Positions 8,851-20,584 of a stretch of DNA of 64,000 nt are shown piece by piece. The position numbers and the translations under genes were made by a program. The notes below the pieces were generated by a model. That model made no database searches. It had not been told where the DNA came from and saw only the letters and a list, made by a program, of their open reading frames with translations. This stretch comes from Algoriphagus sp. NG3 (GTDB lineage: Bacteria > Bacteroidota > Bacteroidia > Cytophagales > Cyclobacteriaceae), in NCBI RefSeq assembly GCF_034119865.1, contig NZ_CP139421.1, forward strand, positions 5,827,455 to 5,891,454, written 5' to 3'. The number at the start of each line of letters is the position of its first letter. Within the stretch, counting starts at the first letter, position 1.

Positions 8851-9609
8851 ATGCGATCTGTTGATGATTTCGAAAAGGCTATTCTAGGCGATTTAGTTTC
8901 CGAAAACTATGTCTTTGCCTCTGTGTTACATTATTTCGGAATCAGCTTTTACCAGTATCCTACTGAATCACTGGAAATAGTATGCAAAAAACATAAAGTC
9001 CATTCCAGCCAGCTGATTACAGAGCTTGAGTCTTGGGCTCAGCGAAAGGAGCCTACCACTGAGGAACTCTATCTCAATCCAATAGAGATTCTGGTGGCAT
9101 ACCTCAAAAAGAAACATTATTATTTTGTACGGCAAGAACTCCCATTTCTGTCAAATATCATCACTGGTATTACCCCGGAACTTCAATACGCTAGCCTGAT
9201 GGCTGATCTTCGGATTATGTTTCCACTCTTTGTAGAGGATTTTATCCATCACATCCACGAGGAAGAAAGCACTTTGTTCAAAAGAATAGAACTGCTCCAG
9301 GATATTGAGGAAAACAGATTTTCGTTGGAAGATGCGATTAAGATTTTGGAAAGAAACCCCGTACACTTACTGGCTGACCAGCATGAGATTCATGACGATG
9401 AGATGGAAGGAATCAGGAAACTTACCGCTGATTATTCTTTGGACGAGGAGGCACCACTCACCATGAAAGTTCTTTATCATGAATTGCAAAACTTCGAGCA
9501 GGAGCTGAGAATTCATGCTAAAATTGAAGATGAACTTCTTTTTCCAAAAGCAGTTGAACTTGAGAAAGAAGCTTTACGCCAAATACGCAAAAAAACCAGA
9601 AAAATCTGA
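8851..9609 (+). CDS. Hemerythrin-domain protein related to the RIC/ScdA/YtfE iron-sulfur repair family
   Basis: A 252-residue protein. The N-terminal ~55 residues resemble the ScdA_N (DUF542) domain (VFASVLHYFGI), but the Cys-Cys pair usual in that domain is replaced by FYQYPTESL. The rest is a hemerythrin-like four-helix bundle with likely di-iron ligands in KKHYYFVRQELP, FIHHIHEEESTLF, QHEIHDDEMEG and IHAKIEDELLFPKA. RIC proteins release iron to repair nitrosatively damaged Fe-S clusters; that role is inferred. The start at 8851 is chosen over 8776 because conservation begins there. Its stop overlaps the ruvX start by one base, suggesting translational coupling. Confidence 0.75.
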   Translation: MRSVDDFEKAILGDLVSENYVFASVLHYFGISFYQYPTESLEIVCKKHKVHSSQLITELESWAQRKEPTTEELYLNPIEILVAYLKKKHYYFVRQELPFLSNIITGITPELQYASLMADLRIMFPLFVEDFIHHIHEEESTLFKRIELLQDIEENRFSLEDAIKILERNPVHLLADQHEIHDDEMEGIRKLTADYSLDEEAPLTMKVLYHELQNFEQELRIHAKIEDELLFPKAVELEKEALRQIRKKTRKI

Positions 9610-10022
9610 TGCCCAGAATTCTTGCGATTGACCTGGGAACCAAAAGAACCGGCTTGGCTGTTACCGATCCATTGAAAATGCTGGCTAATCCACTGGAAAC
9701 AGTTGAAACATCTACGCTGCTGGATTATCTGAAGCGGTACTGCGACAGAGAAGAAGTGGATACCTTAGTTTTGGGCTACCCGACCCGTTTGAATGGGCAG
9801 GACAATGAGATGACACCAAAAGTGATCACCATGAAGGACAGGCTTACCAAGGCCTTTCCCGACAAAAAAATTGAACTCGTCGATGAGCGGTTCACTTCCA
9901 AAATGGCTATGCAAAGCATGATTTCCATGGGAAGTAAAAAGAAAGACAGAAAAGAAAAAGCCGGCAACCTGGATAAGGTAAGTGCGGCTATTATTCTACA
10001 ATCCTATTTAGAGAGACAATGA
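9609..10022 (+). CDS. ruvX: Putative pre-16S rRNA nuclease / Holliday junction resolvase-like YqgF
   Basis: A 137-residue RNase H-fold protein starting with ILAIDLGTKRTGLAVTD, whose Asp is the first catalytic acid. It continues with the conserved LVLGYPTRLNG and VDERFTSKMA, and has a normal length for the family. YqgF takes part in 16S rRNA 5' end maturation. It is coupled to both neighbours: one base overlap upstream and ATGA overlap with def downstream. Confidence 0.92.
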   Translation: MPRILAIDLGTKRTGLAVTDPLKMLANPLETVETSTLLDYLKRYCDREEVDTLVLGYPTRLNGQDNEMTPKVITMKDRLTKAFPDKKIELVDERFTSKMAMQSMISMGSKKKDRKEKAGNLDKVSAAIILQSYLERQ

Positions 10023-10573
10023 TTTACCCAATAGTAGCTTACGGTAACCCGATTTTGAAAAAAGAAGCCGAGGAAATTACCGAAGGCACTGAGCTTGACG
10101 AGTTGATCAAGAGTATGTTTGCCACCATGGACAATGCCAACGGGGTAGGTCTGGCCGCACCCCAAATAAACCAGGGGGTCAGCCTTTTTGTTATTGATAG
10201 CAGCCTCATGCTGGATGAAGAGGATGAGGAAGTGGGTATCCGTCGAGCATTTATCAATCCTATAATCTTGGATGAATACGGTGATGATTACAGCTTTGAA
10301 GAAGGATGCTTGAGTATTCCTGAAGTCCGTGCGGAGATCATGCGCCCAGAGACGCTTACCATCGAGTACTACGATGAAAACTGGAATCTGAAAGAAGAAG
10401 AATTCTCTGGAATGACTGCCCGCGTGATCCAGCATGAATATGATCACCTCGAAGGAATTCTTTTCGTTGATTATCTAAAAGGACTTAAAAAACGACTGGT
10501 GAAATCTAAATTGATCGATGTAAGTAAAGGTAAAATCTCTACTGATTACAGAATGATTTACCCTCTCAAATGA
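10019..10573 (+). CDS. def: Peptide deformylase
   Basis: A 184-residue enzyme that removes the formyl group from nascent proteins. The three metal/active-site motifs are present: GVGLAAPQ (residues 42-49), EEGCLS with the cysteine metal ligand, and QHEYDHLEG with two histidine ligands and the catalytic Glu. Overlaps ruvX and the next gene by four bases each (ATGA), so the four genes from 8851 form one operon. Confidence 0.97.
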   Translation: MIYPIVAYGNPILKKEAEEITEGTELDELIKSMFATMDNANGVGLAAPQINQGVSLFVIDSSLMLDEEDEEVGIRRAFINPIILDEYGDDYSFEEGCLSIPEVRAEIMRPETLTIEYYDENWNLKEEEFSGMTARVIQHEYDHLEGILFVDYLKGLKKRLVKSKLIDVSKGKISTDYRMIYPLK

Positions 10574-11367
10574 TAAAATCTTCACAACTCTCTATTGCGC
10601 TTGTTCAAACGTCGCTTCATTGGAAAGATAAAGTAGCGAACCTTGCGATGCTGGAAGAGAAGTTGTGGCAGATAGAAAATGGGGTTGATCTAATAATCCT
10701 GCCTGAAATGTTTCCTACAGGATTCAGTATGGATGCTGCTGAATTGGCTGAGCCTATGAATCTAGATGTCTGTAAATGGATGCGGCAGATGGCTTCGCAA
10801 AAAAAGGCTACTATTGCCGGAAGTGCGATAATCAAGACAGATGGCAAGTACTACAACCGACTCTTGTGGGTAAATCCCGATGGGATGATACAACACTATG
10901 ACAAGCGTCATCTTTTCAGGATGGCTGAGGAAGATCAAACATTCTCAGCTGGGGATAGATTGCCAATATTTGAATTAAAAGGGTGGAAAATCTGTCCACA
11001 AGTCTGCTATGATTTGAGATTTCCTGTTTGGTCTAGAAATAGGATGATCAATGGCGAAGTTGGATATGATCTGATTTTTTACATAGCATCATGGCCGGCA
11101 GCAAGAGTTTCTGCATGGGACGCACTTTTACCTGCTCGGGCTATTGAGAACCTAGCTTACTCTATCGGTGTAAACCGGGTAGGAGAGGACGGCAATGGGA
11201 TAGTATATAATGGTCACTCGGGCGCGTATGATTATAAAGGTTCCGAGTTGCAGCATATGGGAAATAGCGAGAAGATTGCGCTGGTGAAGTTGGACGCAAA
11301 AGCATTAGACGCATATAGGCAAAAGTTTCCTGCATGGTTGGACGCAGATGATTTTATGATTAGATAA
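10570..11367 (+). CDS. Carbon-nitrogen hydrolase, YafV/Nit2-type omega-amidase
   Basis: A 265-residue nitrilase-superfamily protein with the catalytic triad Glu46 (LPEMFPTGFSM), Lys112 (YDKRHLF) and Cys146 (QVCYDLRFP). The FPTGFSM and RHLFRMAEED signatures match the YafV/omega-amidase branch, which hydrolyses alpha-ketoglutaramate and alpha-ketosuccinamate. The reaction is inferred from family similarity. It is the last gene of the operon and starts inside the def stop (ATGA overlap). Confidence 0.9.
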   Translation: MIKSSQLSIALVQTSLHWKDKVANLAMLEEKLWQIENGVDLIILPEMFPTGFSMDAAELAEPMNLDVCKWMRQMASQKKATIAGSAIIKTDGKYYNRLLWVNPDGMIQHYDKRHLFRMAEEDQTFSAGDRLPIFELKGWKICPQVCYDLRFPVWSRNRMINGEVGYDLIFYIASWPAARVSAWDALLPARAIENLAYSIGVNRVGEDGNGIVYNGHSGAYDYKGSELQHMGNSEKIALVKLDAKALDAYRQKFPAWLDADDFMIR

Positions 11368-11406
11368 TACTTTTTTCAGACAATCAGTACTTTACGTAGG
11401 CGGAAT

Positions 11407-11435
11407 TTGAAACAAGGATATTTTGCGTATTTTAG
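11407..11435 (+). promoter_or_regulatory. Candidate promoter of icd
   Basis: TTG at 11407-11409, an 18-bp spacer and TATTTTAG at 11428-11435 (one mismatch from TAnnTTTG). This would leave a leader of about 115 nt before the ATG. Confidence 0.4.
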
Positions 11436-11493
11436 CCCCGAAATTTTAAGACCCTGTACCTCCTGTTACAAACCATTTAAAAGAAGATGGTAA

Positions 11494-13788
<2,295 letters not shown>

Positions 13789-13807
13789 AAAAACATAAAA
13801 ATGTGAG

Positions 13808-13839
13808 AAAGCCATCCGGAAAATCGGGTGGCTTTTTTT
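13808..13839 (+). terminator. Intrinsic terminator of icd
   Basis: AAGCCATCCGGA pairs (one bulge, G-U pairs) with TCGGGTGGCTT and runs into seven T. Confidence 0.8.
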
Positions 13840-13941
13840 GTAAATAACCATGGAGAGCACGAAGGTTCGTAAAGGGTGGATAATTGGGGATCCAGCACAC
13901 ATCATCCTTTTTTTAGGCACTCACTATTGTTTCTGTTTTGG

Positions 13942-14168
13942 TTAAACCCGCATTATACATTAGAAAAATCTACTGCGTCTCCATCCGCCGCGGCGGACAA
14001 AATCAGTCGCTATGCTTCACTTTTCGCCCCTGCCTCTGCCGGCAGGCAGGCTCACCGTAGCGGTGCTACGACTCGATCTCCAAAGTGACTGATTTTCTTG
14101 CAGTTTGAACCCTTCCCGAAAGAATCGGGACAGGCAGCTACGAATCCTAATGCATAGTCCGGGTTAAA
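13942..14168. repeat. MITE-like element with terminal inverted repeats and nested palindromes
   Basis: Two 22-bp ends, 13942-13963 and 14147-14168, are inverted repeats of each other at 18 of 22 positions and begin with TTAAACCCG / CGGGTTAAA. Inside, AAAATCAGTC (13999-14008) pairs with GACTGATTTT (14087-14096), and a further ACTGC/GCAGT pair extends the symmetry. Separate small palindromes interrupt it: CCGCCGCGGCGG, CTGCCGGCAGGCAG, CGTAGCGGTGCTACG and TCCCGAAAGAATCGGGACAG. No convincing protein is encoded. It looks like a non-autonomous element or a large folded intergenic repeat. Confidence 0.6.
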
Positions 14169-14203
14169 AATGGCCAATTCCAAATTTTAAACTGCAAATC
14201 CAA

Positions 14204-15076
14204 TCACTCCTCCTCAAAACTCACATTATTCGCCCGCATAAACTCCTTGATCACGGAGACGTGAATGCATTCACCCAAGTGGATAAAGGCGTAGTCGTTT
14301 ACTTTTTTGGCTTTTCCATGAGCGATAATTGATTTTTCCTCAATGTCAAAGCCCAGGTGAAGATGCTTGGTTCGGCTCTGCATGCCGCAGACTTTTCCTG
14401 AGGCATCGAACAGTGGCCCTCCACTCTGTCCTCTGAGCCCGGGTGTGCTCATTTCCATTCCATAGACTTTGCCGTTTTTGTCTCCCAAAAAACGCGTAAG
14501 CATACCTTCGATGGGGAATCTAGGCGAACGCTTGTTTCCGGTTTCCGCCCATTCCAAACATTGATTTTGAGGATTCAACTGATAATTAGAAAACTCAGGA
14601 AAGGGAAAGCCCAGGCGGCATAGCATAGCGCCAGGATTGATGGCTGAATGATCCTTTTTGAATTTAGGGATGTTAGTAAACAGCGCCTTTTCAAAACCTT
14701 CAAATTTGATCAATGCCAGATCGTATTCCGGGTGGATAAAAAATTTTATGTTTTTGATTTGATCCACACAATCTACGAAGGTGATCCTCATCTCTGAAGT
14801 TACATCTGATTTTAGACCAAGCTTTTTCGCTAAAGCGGTTCTTTGTCCTCCACTCAGGTCTTTGCCTTGCTGGAGATAAGCGTGATACTTCTTGTTGATT
14901 TGATCAGCTTTGGTAAGCCACTGTGCCACATGCTTACAGGTGAGCGCATAACCTTCTTGGTTGACGAAAAATAATGTGGCAGCACCCCTTTCGATTTGAG
15001 TACTTCCAAAATTTCTGGATATAGAATGTATGGCACGGGTGAAGCCAGCTGTTTCGAGAATTGCCTTTTCAAACAT
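14204..15076 (-). CDS. Trypsin-like (S1/S1C fold) serine protease, cytoplasmic
   Basis: A 290-residue protein with the complete triad: His in ALTCKHV, Asp in YDLALIKF and Ser in GQSGGPLF, preceded by the structural TPGLRGQSGG loop. There is no signal peptide, transmembrane segment or PDZ domain, so it is not a DegP-type protein and probably stays in the cytoplasm. A 50-residue insertion follows the catalytic His (KADQINKKYHAYLQQGK...). The ATG at 15074-15076 is chosen over a TTG one codon upstream. The target is unknown. Confidence 0.8.
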   Translation of the reverse strand: MFEKAILETAGFTRAIHSISRNFGSTQIERGAATLFFVNQEGYALTCKHVAQWLTKADQINKKYHAYLQQGKDLSGGQRTALAKKLGLKSDVTSEMRITFVDCVDQIKNIKFFIHPEYDLALIKFEGFEKALFTNIPKFKKDHSAINPGAMLCRLGFPFPEFSNYQLNPQNQCLEWAETGNKRSPRFPIEGMLTRFLGDKNGKVYGMEMSTPGLRGQSGGPLFDASGKVCGMQSRTKHLHLGFDIEEKSIIAHGKAKKVNDYAFIHLGECIHVSVIKEFMRANNVSFEEE

Positions 15077-15208
15077 CAAAAATTGTTTAGTTGAGTCTTC
15101 AAAATAGTCAAATGCATTGTAAAATGATTTTTATCAAATTTTTTTAGAAAGTATTTTTCTACGAAATCGATTGAAAATACAAAGAATGCAAGTGGTTGCG
15201 CTGATAGT

Positions 15209-16330
<1,122 letters not shown>

Positions 16331-16356
16331 GGAGAAGTAAGTCTCCAATATCTTTG

Positions 16357-16384
16357 AAAGCCGGTCTTAGGATCGGCTTTTTTA
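16357..16384 (+). terminator. Intrinsic terminator of gap
   Basis: AAAGCCGGTC pairs with GATCGGCTTT (one G-U pair) around TTAG and is followed by T residues. Confidence 0.8.
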
Positions 16385-16441
16385 GTTTCTGCGGAAAACA
16401 AAAACCGGGGTTTGGTACGTTTATAATAGAAAAGCTTATCC

Positions 16442-17062
16442 ATGATTCTCCCTTTTTTTCCATTGAAACTGGTAGTATTCCCAGGAGAAGAACTTAATCT
16501 CCACATATTTGAGCCCCGATACAAGGAATTGATCAAGGACGTAGAAGTGGGAGGTTTGACTTTTGGTATTTGTACCTATACCGATCAGCTCACTGGATAT
16601 GGTACTGAAGTGATGTTAGGAGATATTCATACCAGGTATGATGATGGTAGGATGGACATTCGGACTACAGGGAGAAGGGTTTTTAAAATTACCACTTTTG
16701 ATAATCCGGCAGCCGGAAAGGAATATGCTGCTGGTACCATAGAGTTGCTGGAAGATGATCCAGTGGTTCCGGATTATGCACATCATGAATATGTTTTTTA
16801 TCTCCGTGAAATGCTTCATTTATTGCAGTATGACGTGAGTTTCGATCCTGCCGAAGTTGATTCCTTTTCTTTCTCGCATAAAATAGGGCTTAAACTGGAA
16901 GAGGAATTAGAGCTGATCAAAATCCCTTCTGAGGCCGCAAGAACTGAATTCCTCATCAAGCATCTCAAGAGAATCATTCCAGCCCTACAGGCAGCTGAGG
17001 AGGCTAAAGAAAAAATCAAGCAAAATGGTCATTTTAAGCACCTTGACCCGCTTGATTTCTGA
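16442..17062 (+). CDS. Lon N-terminal (LON substrate-binding) domain protein
   Basis: A 206-residue protein made only of the domain found at the N-terminus of Lon protease: ILPFFPLKLVVFPGEELNLHIFEPRYKELI at the start, then GTEVMLGDI and DIRTTGRRVFKI. No ATPase or protease part follows. Stand-alone LON-domain proteins are common; their role is unclear (possibly substrate binding). Its stop abuts the stop of the convergent aminopeptidase gene with no gap, leaving no room for a terminator between them. Confidence 0.88.
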   Translation: MILPFFPLKLVVFPGEELNLHIFEPRYKELIKDVEVGGLTFGICTYTDQLTGYGTEVMLGDIHTRYDDGRMDIRTTGRRVFKITTFDNPAAGKEYAAGTIELLEDDPVVPDYAHHEYVFYLREMLHLLQYDVSFDPAEVDSFSFSHKIGLKLEEELELIKIPSEAARTEFLIKHLKRIIPALQAAEEAKEKIKQNGHFKHLDPLDF

Positions 17063-19621
17063 TTAGCGCTGGATTGCCTGCACTCTCATCAAATCATCCG
17101 TTGCCTGCAGGATTTTATTTTTCAAAATAGGATTGTAATCAGGGTTTGAAGCTAAGAAGTCTGAGACTATTTTAGCTGCCTCTGGGGACGTGTATTGCCC
17201 TGAGGTGACAGAGGTCCATCTTTTAGGGAAGAAGATGTCTCCCGTCTCCTGAATGTCTTCTAAAAGCTCTAATGCCAAAGGGAGATGCTTGATGGCTGAT
17301 TTTTGATGCAAAGGATGATGTATGTAACCACAGGCGGATAAAACCCAAGATTCCTTTTCACGGTTAGTCGGCTCCTCAAAAGATTCGAAAAGTGAATCTC
17401 GCTCGGCCTCATTTTGGGATAAAGCCGGCTGGAGGAAGTCAAATCGATCAAGTTTGTCAGGATTACTAATTCTGGTTCTTTCCTCAGTGAGTATTTCATC
17501 TGCTTTTGAGTGACCATATAGTGCTAGAGTCATCGCCAAACTCGTGAAATTATCCGGGTTGAGTTTTAGGTCTTTGATTTCAAAATCTTTTTTCCAGACG
17601 GAATACAAACGATCCTGTCCAGCTTTCTCATAAGCGATTCCGCTGTAAAGTGAAAAGATGGTTTTCTTCAGATTGGTAGGAAGGTCTTTTTGCAATTGAT
17701 CCCAAAGTTGGCTTTCCAGGCTTGGGAGAACGTGTTCCCGTTGGTCTTCTCTGAGGTAGTTCCAGAAAATACTGCTGAGTTCTCCGGAAATCAGTCTTGC
17801 CAAGATTTCATTTTCTTCCTGTGCTATTCCTTTTTGGAAAGTTTCAAAAGCAAGTAATGGTGCGATGTTCCCGGAAAGCGTGTTTTCAAATAAGTTGATG
17901 TAGGATTGACCACGCATCACTTCATCCGTCAGCGACGGAATATTAGCTAGTGAATCTTTATCCATAGGGAAAACACCATAGCCAAGGCCATTGCTGTTGT
18001 ACAGTATTGCTGACGGTTGCCGTTCACCAATGGCTTCTTTCAGATCCAGTGTTTTTTCAGCGATAGATACTGAGAATGTCTTGCATTCTTCAGGATAGAA
18101 AAAGGTAATATCAAAAAGCTGGGGCCAAATTTTATCTGAGCCATCTTCGGCTTTTTGGCTAATTACAAATGAGCTAATTGTTCCGTCTTTGGCAAATTCG
18201 ATTTTGTCTGAAAGAATAGGTCTTCCGGATTGATTTACCCAGACTTCACTCCAGTGCTGGAGATCCATTTCCGTCTTTTCATCCAAAATCTTCACAAGTG
18301 CATTCCAGTCCGCATTTCCATTTGCGTATGTCTTGATGTATTTCTGTATGCCTTTCTGAAAAGCTTCTTCACCCATAGCTGTTTCCAGTTGCCGCATCAT
18401 GATTGGAGCTTTGTCGTAGATGATGCTTCCATAAAGTGAGCCAGCGTCCTTCAGGTTGGCTAGTTTCTGCCGAATAGGGTTGGTGCCTTTCGTACGGTCT
18501 TCCCTATAGGCGGAAGGGTAATGGTTGGCAAGAAATGAAAGCTCGTGATTAATGTTAGGGTAGGTGGGGTTGACGAGCTTGCCTGCCATGAAATTCGCAA
18601 AAACTTCTTTCATCCAAACATCGTCAAACCAATCCATCGTCACTAAATCTCCAAACCACATGTGAGCCGTCTCATGACCGATCAATTTTGCCCGACCTAA
18701 CATTTCCGAATCAGTAGCATTTTCATCTAGAAAAAGAGAGGATTCCCGGTATTGGATCGCACCAACATGCTCCATACCGCCGTATTGAAAAATAGGTATG
18801 GTGGCAAAATCAAGCTTTTGAAAGGGGAAAGGAAAGGCGGTATATTCTTCTAAAAATTCCTTTGCTTTTTGATGCAGGGAAAATACTTCTGGAATGCTTG
18901 CTTCAATTTTCTCAGCATTAATTTCACGATAAAGCATGGTTTGGGCGAAATCGGAAGCTGACTCAGCTTGTTCAAATTTTCCCACCACAAAGGAGAATAA
19001 ATAAGTGCTCATCAAGTCTGATTTGGCAAAGCGATGAGTAATGAAATCACCATTTTCCTCAGAAGCTATTTCTGGTGCGCCTGCTAAGACTTTCCAGTCT
19101 TTGGGCGCTGAGATATTCAGCGTATAGTTTGCCTTCAGATTTGGCTGATCAAAACACGGGAAAAGCGTGCTTGCCCGATCAGGAACCAGCAGGGTATATA
19201 GGAAGTCCTCGTTTCGATTGAGAGAAAGTTCACCAGCTATAAATTCTATAGCTATAGAGTTACTTCCCTTAGTCAGTACTTCCTTTGGGATAATCAAATG
19301 TTGATCTCTGTGATCGATCTCAGTATCCTTTCCATTTACATTCAGAGAAAGTAGATGCGATGCTTCTTCATGAAAATCTAAAACCAAGGGATGGGATAGA
19401 TCGGAAATCTCTACTTCCAGCAGCAAGTGGGAATTTATTTTCTCCGACTTTTCTGCAGGAATTTCAAAAGACAAATTGTAATGAATGTTCGAGACTTGCT
19501 TTTTTCTGAACTGGGCTAATTCGGCAGAGATTCCTACGTCATAGAAATGCTCGTCCGAAACAGTTTTGTCGCAGGAGGCGAACAGCAATGCAATACCAAA
19601 AAGCAGCAAGAGGTTTTTCAT
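17063..19621 (-). CDS. M1-family aminopeptidase, lipoprotein
   Basis: An 852-residue lipoprotein (lipobox ending at Cys17 in LLFASC). It has an M1 N-terminal beta domain, the exopeptidase box GGMEHVG and the zinc site HETAH with His316, Glu317 and His320, plus Glu339 after 18 residues. A long ERAP1/PepN-like helical C-terminal domain follows. It should cleave N-terminal residues of peptides in the periplasm or at the cell surface. It is distinct from the smaller M1 protein at 4431-6392, so two exported M1 enzymes are present. It is convergent with and directly abuts the LON-domain gene. Confidence 0.92.
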   Translation of the reverse strand: MKNLLLLFGIALLFASCDKTVSDEHFYDVGISAELAQFRKKQVSNIHYNLSFEIPAEKSEKINSHLLLEVEISDLSHPLVLDFHEEASHLLSLNVNGKDTEIDHRDQHLIIPKEVLTKGSNSIAIEFIAGELSLNRNEDFLYTLLVPDRASTLFPCFDQPNLKANYTLNISAPKDWKVLAGAPEIASEENGDFITHRFAKSDLMSTYLFSFVVGKFEQAESASDFAQTMLYREINAEKIEASIPEVFSLHQKAKEFLEEYTAFPFPFQKLDFATIPIFQYGGMEHVGAIQYRESSLFLDENATDSEMLGRAKLIGHETAHMWFGDLVTMDWFDDVWMKEVFANFMAGKLVNPTYPNINHELSFLANHYPSAYREDRTKGTNPIRQKLANLKDAGSLYGSIIYDKAPIMMRQLETAMGEEAFQKGIQKYIKTYANGNADWNALVKILDEKTEMDLQHWSEVWVNQSGRPILSDKIEFAKDGTISSFVISQKAEDGSDKIWPQLFDITFFYPEECKTFSVSIAEKTLDLKEAIGERQPSAILYNSNGLGYGVFPMDKDSLANIPSLTDEVMRGQSYINLFENTLSGNIAPLLAFETFQKGIAQEENEILARLISGELSSIFWNYLREDQREHVLPSLESQLWDQLQKDLPTNLKKTIFSLYSGIAYEKAGQDRLYSVWKKDFEIKDLKLNPDNFTSLAMTLALYGHSKADEILTEERTRISNPDKLDRFDFLQPALSQNEAERDSLFESFEEPTNREKESWVLSACGYIHHPLHQKSAIKHLPLALELLEDIQETGDIFFPKRWTSVTSGQYTSPEAAKIVSDFLASNPDYNPILKNKILQATDDLMRVQAIQR

Positions 19622-19706
19622 GGTTCAACAATCAACATCTTTTGGAAGATTAGCTAGAATTATTGGATGAGCACAATAATCTTTTTGACCTTGAAAGATA
19701 CCAAAA

Positions 19707-19737
19707 ATAAGAAAAGCAGCCCGTTTTGGACTGCTCT
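19707..19737 (-). terminator. Intrinsic terminator of the tRNA cluster
   Basis: On the minus strand AGCAGTCC pairs imperfectly with GGGCTGCT around AAAAC and is followed by TTTCTT. It lies downstream of the last tRNA-Lys. Confidence 0.55.
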
Positions 19738-19740
19738 CTT

Positions 19741-19846
19741 GTGATCCCGCTGGGGCTTCCCGATATCAACTCGCTTCGCTTCGTTTCATCGGGACAGGCT
19801 TCTCGCCCTTTCCCTTTTGTTACCATCAAGTGATCCCGCTGGGGCT
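19741..19846. repeat. 72-bp insert bounded by 17-bp copies of the tRNA-Lys 3' end (copy 1)
   Basis: GTGATCCCGCTGGGGCT occurs at 19741-19757 and at 19830-19846; the second copy is the 3' end of the intact tRNA-Lys. Between them lies a segment with the palindrome TCCCGAT...ATCGGGA followed by CAGGC. The layout resembles a mobile element's attachment-site duplication at a tRNA 3' end, but no integrase is present. Confidence 0.7.
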
Positions 19847-19903
19847 CGAACCCAGGACCCATACATTAAAAGTGTATTGCTCTACCAGCTGAGCTACGGA
19901 ATC
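19831..19903 (-). tRNA. tRNA-Lys (anticodon TTT), copy 1
   Basis: A 73-nt cloverleaf with acceptor GATTCCG/CGGGATC, D arm GCTC-AGCTGGTA-GAGC, anticodon stem ATACA/TGTAT around CTTTTAA (TTT, reads AAA), and T arm CTGGG-TTCGAGC-CCCAG. CCA is not encoded. Confidence 0.96.
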
Positions 19904-19957
19904 ATGTTGTTTAAAGTAGATCTTTCTCCACTTTGATATTTTATTCTTTGACTCGAA

Positions 19958-20010
19958 TCTAGTGCCCTCCCGATAAAATCGGGATGCTCTACCAGCTGAG
20001 CTACCAAATC
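19958..20010 (-). pseudogene. Truncated tRNA-Lys-like remnant, copy 1
   Basis: On the minus strand it begins GATTTGGTAGCTCAGCTGG with a normal D arm. It then has a stem-loop TCCCG-ATTTTAT-CGGGA in the anticodon position and TTCGAGT where the T loop belongs, but the T stem cannot pair and the acceptor 3' strand is missing. It is unlikely to be a functional tRNA. Confidence 0.65.
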
Positions 20011-20059
20011 GTACTAGATGATAAAATAAAAAGCGGAACGTGATTCCGCTTTTGAGTGG

Positions 20060-20133
20060 TGATCCTGTCAGGACTCGAACCTGAAACCTACTGCTTAGAA
20101 GGCAGTTGCTCTATCCAGTTGAGCTACAGGACC
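20060..20133 (-). tRNA. tRNA-Arg (anticodon TCT)
   Basis: A 74-nt cloverleaf with acceptor GGTCCTG/CAGGATC, anticodon stem ACTGC/GCAGT around CTTCTAA (TCT, reads AGA), and T arm CAGG-TTCGAGT-CCTG. Confidence 0.96.
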
Positions 20134-20179
20134 TGGATAATTTTGTGATTTCTAAAAGATATCACAACGGTAAATAAAG

Positions 20180-20253
20180 TCGGGGTGGCAGGATTCGAAC
20201 CTACGACCTCCACATCCCAAATGTGGCGCGATACCGGGCTACGCTACACCCCG
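20180..20253 (-). tRNA. tRNA-Pro (anticodon TGG)
   Basis: A 74-nt cloverleaf with acceptor CGGGGTG/CACCCCG, anticodon stem CCACA/TGTGG around TTTGGGA (TGG, reads CCA) and T arm GTAGG-TTCGAAT-CCTGC. Confidence 0.96.
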
Positions 20254-20320
20254 AAACTTTCTTTTTAACTCCTTGTAAGTTAAACTTAGTGTTGTGCCAA
20301 AAGTAATATGGCATTTCTCA

Positions 20321-20584
20321 GTGATCCCGCTGGGGCTTCCCGATATCAACTCGCTTCGCTTCGTTTCATCGGGACAGGCTTCTCGCCCTTTCCCTTTTGT
20401 TACCATCAAGTGATCCCGCTGGGGCTCGAACCCAGGACCCATACATTAAAAGTGTATTGCTCTACCAGCTGAGCTACGGAATCATGTTGTTTAAAGTAGA
20501 TCTTTCTCCACTTTAATATTTTATTCTTTGACTCGAATCTAGTACCCTCCCGATAAAATCGGGATGCTCTACCAGCTGAGCTAC
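20321..20584. repeat. Long direct repeat, copy 2 (tRNA-Lys unit)
   Basis: Nearly identical to 19741-20004. Divergence begins inside the tRNA-like remnant, where this copy reads ...CTACGGAATC and copy 1 reads ...CTACCAAATC. The 17-bp tRNA-end repeats lie at 20321-20337 and 20410-20426 here. Confidence 0.85.
20411..20483 (-). tRNA. tRNA-Lys (anticodon TTT), copy 2
   Basis: Identical in sequence to the tRNA-Lys at 19831-19903. It is the first intact tRNA of the minus-strand cluster (order Lys, Pro, Arg, Lys). Confidence 0.96.

Larger units (their letters stand above)
19741..20004. repeat. Long direct repeat, copy 1 (tRNA-Lys unit)
   Basis: This stretch recurs at 20321-20584 (offset exactly 580 bp) with two visible mismatches. 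It contains a stray 17-bp tRNA-Lys 3' end, a 72-bp palindromic insert, a complete tRNA-Lys, and a truncated tRNA-Lys-like remnant. It arises from duplication or gene conversion within the tRNA cluster. Confidence 0.85.

Noticed and set aside
13876..14088. 70-codon open frame
   Set aside because: It lies within the TIR element and shows only repeat-derived sequence.
19650..20442. Two identical short open frames on the minus strand in the tRNA region
   Set aside because: They read through the tRNA-Lys 3' end and the palindromic insert, and are identical only because the block is duplicated. tRNA sequence explains them.
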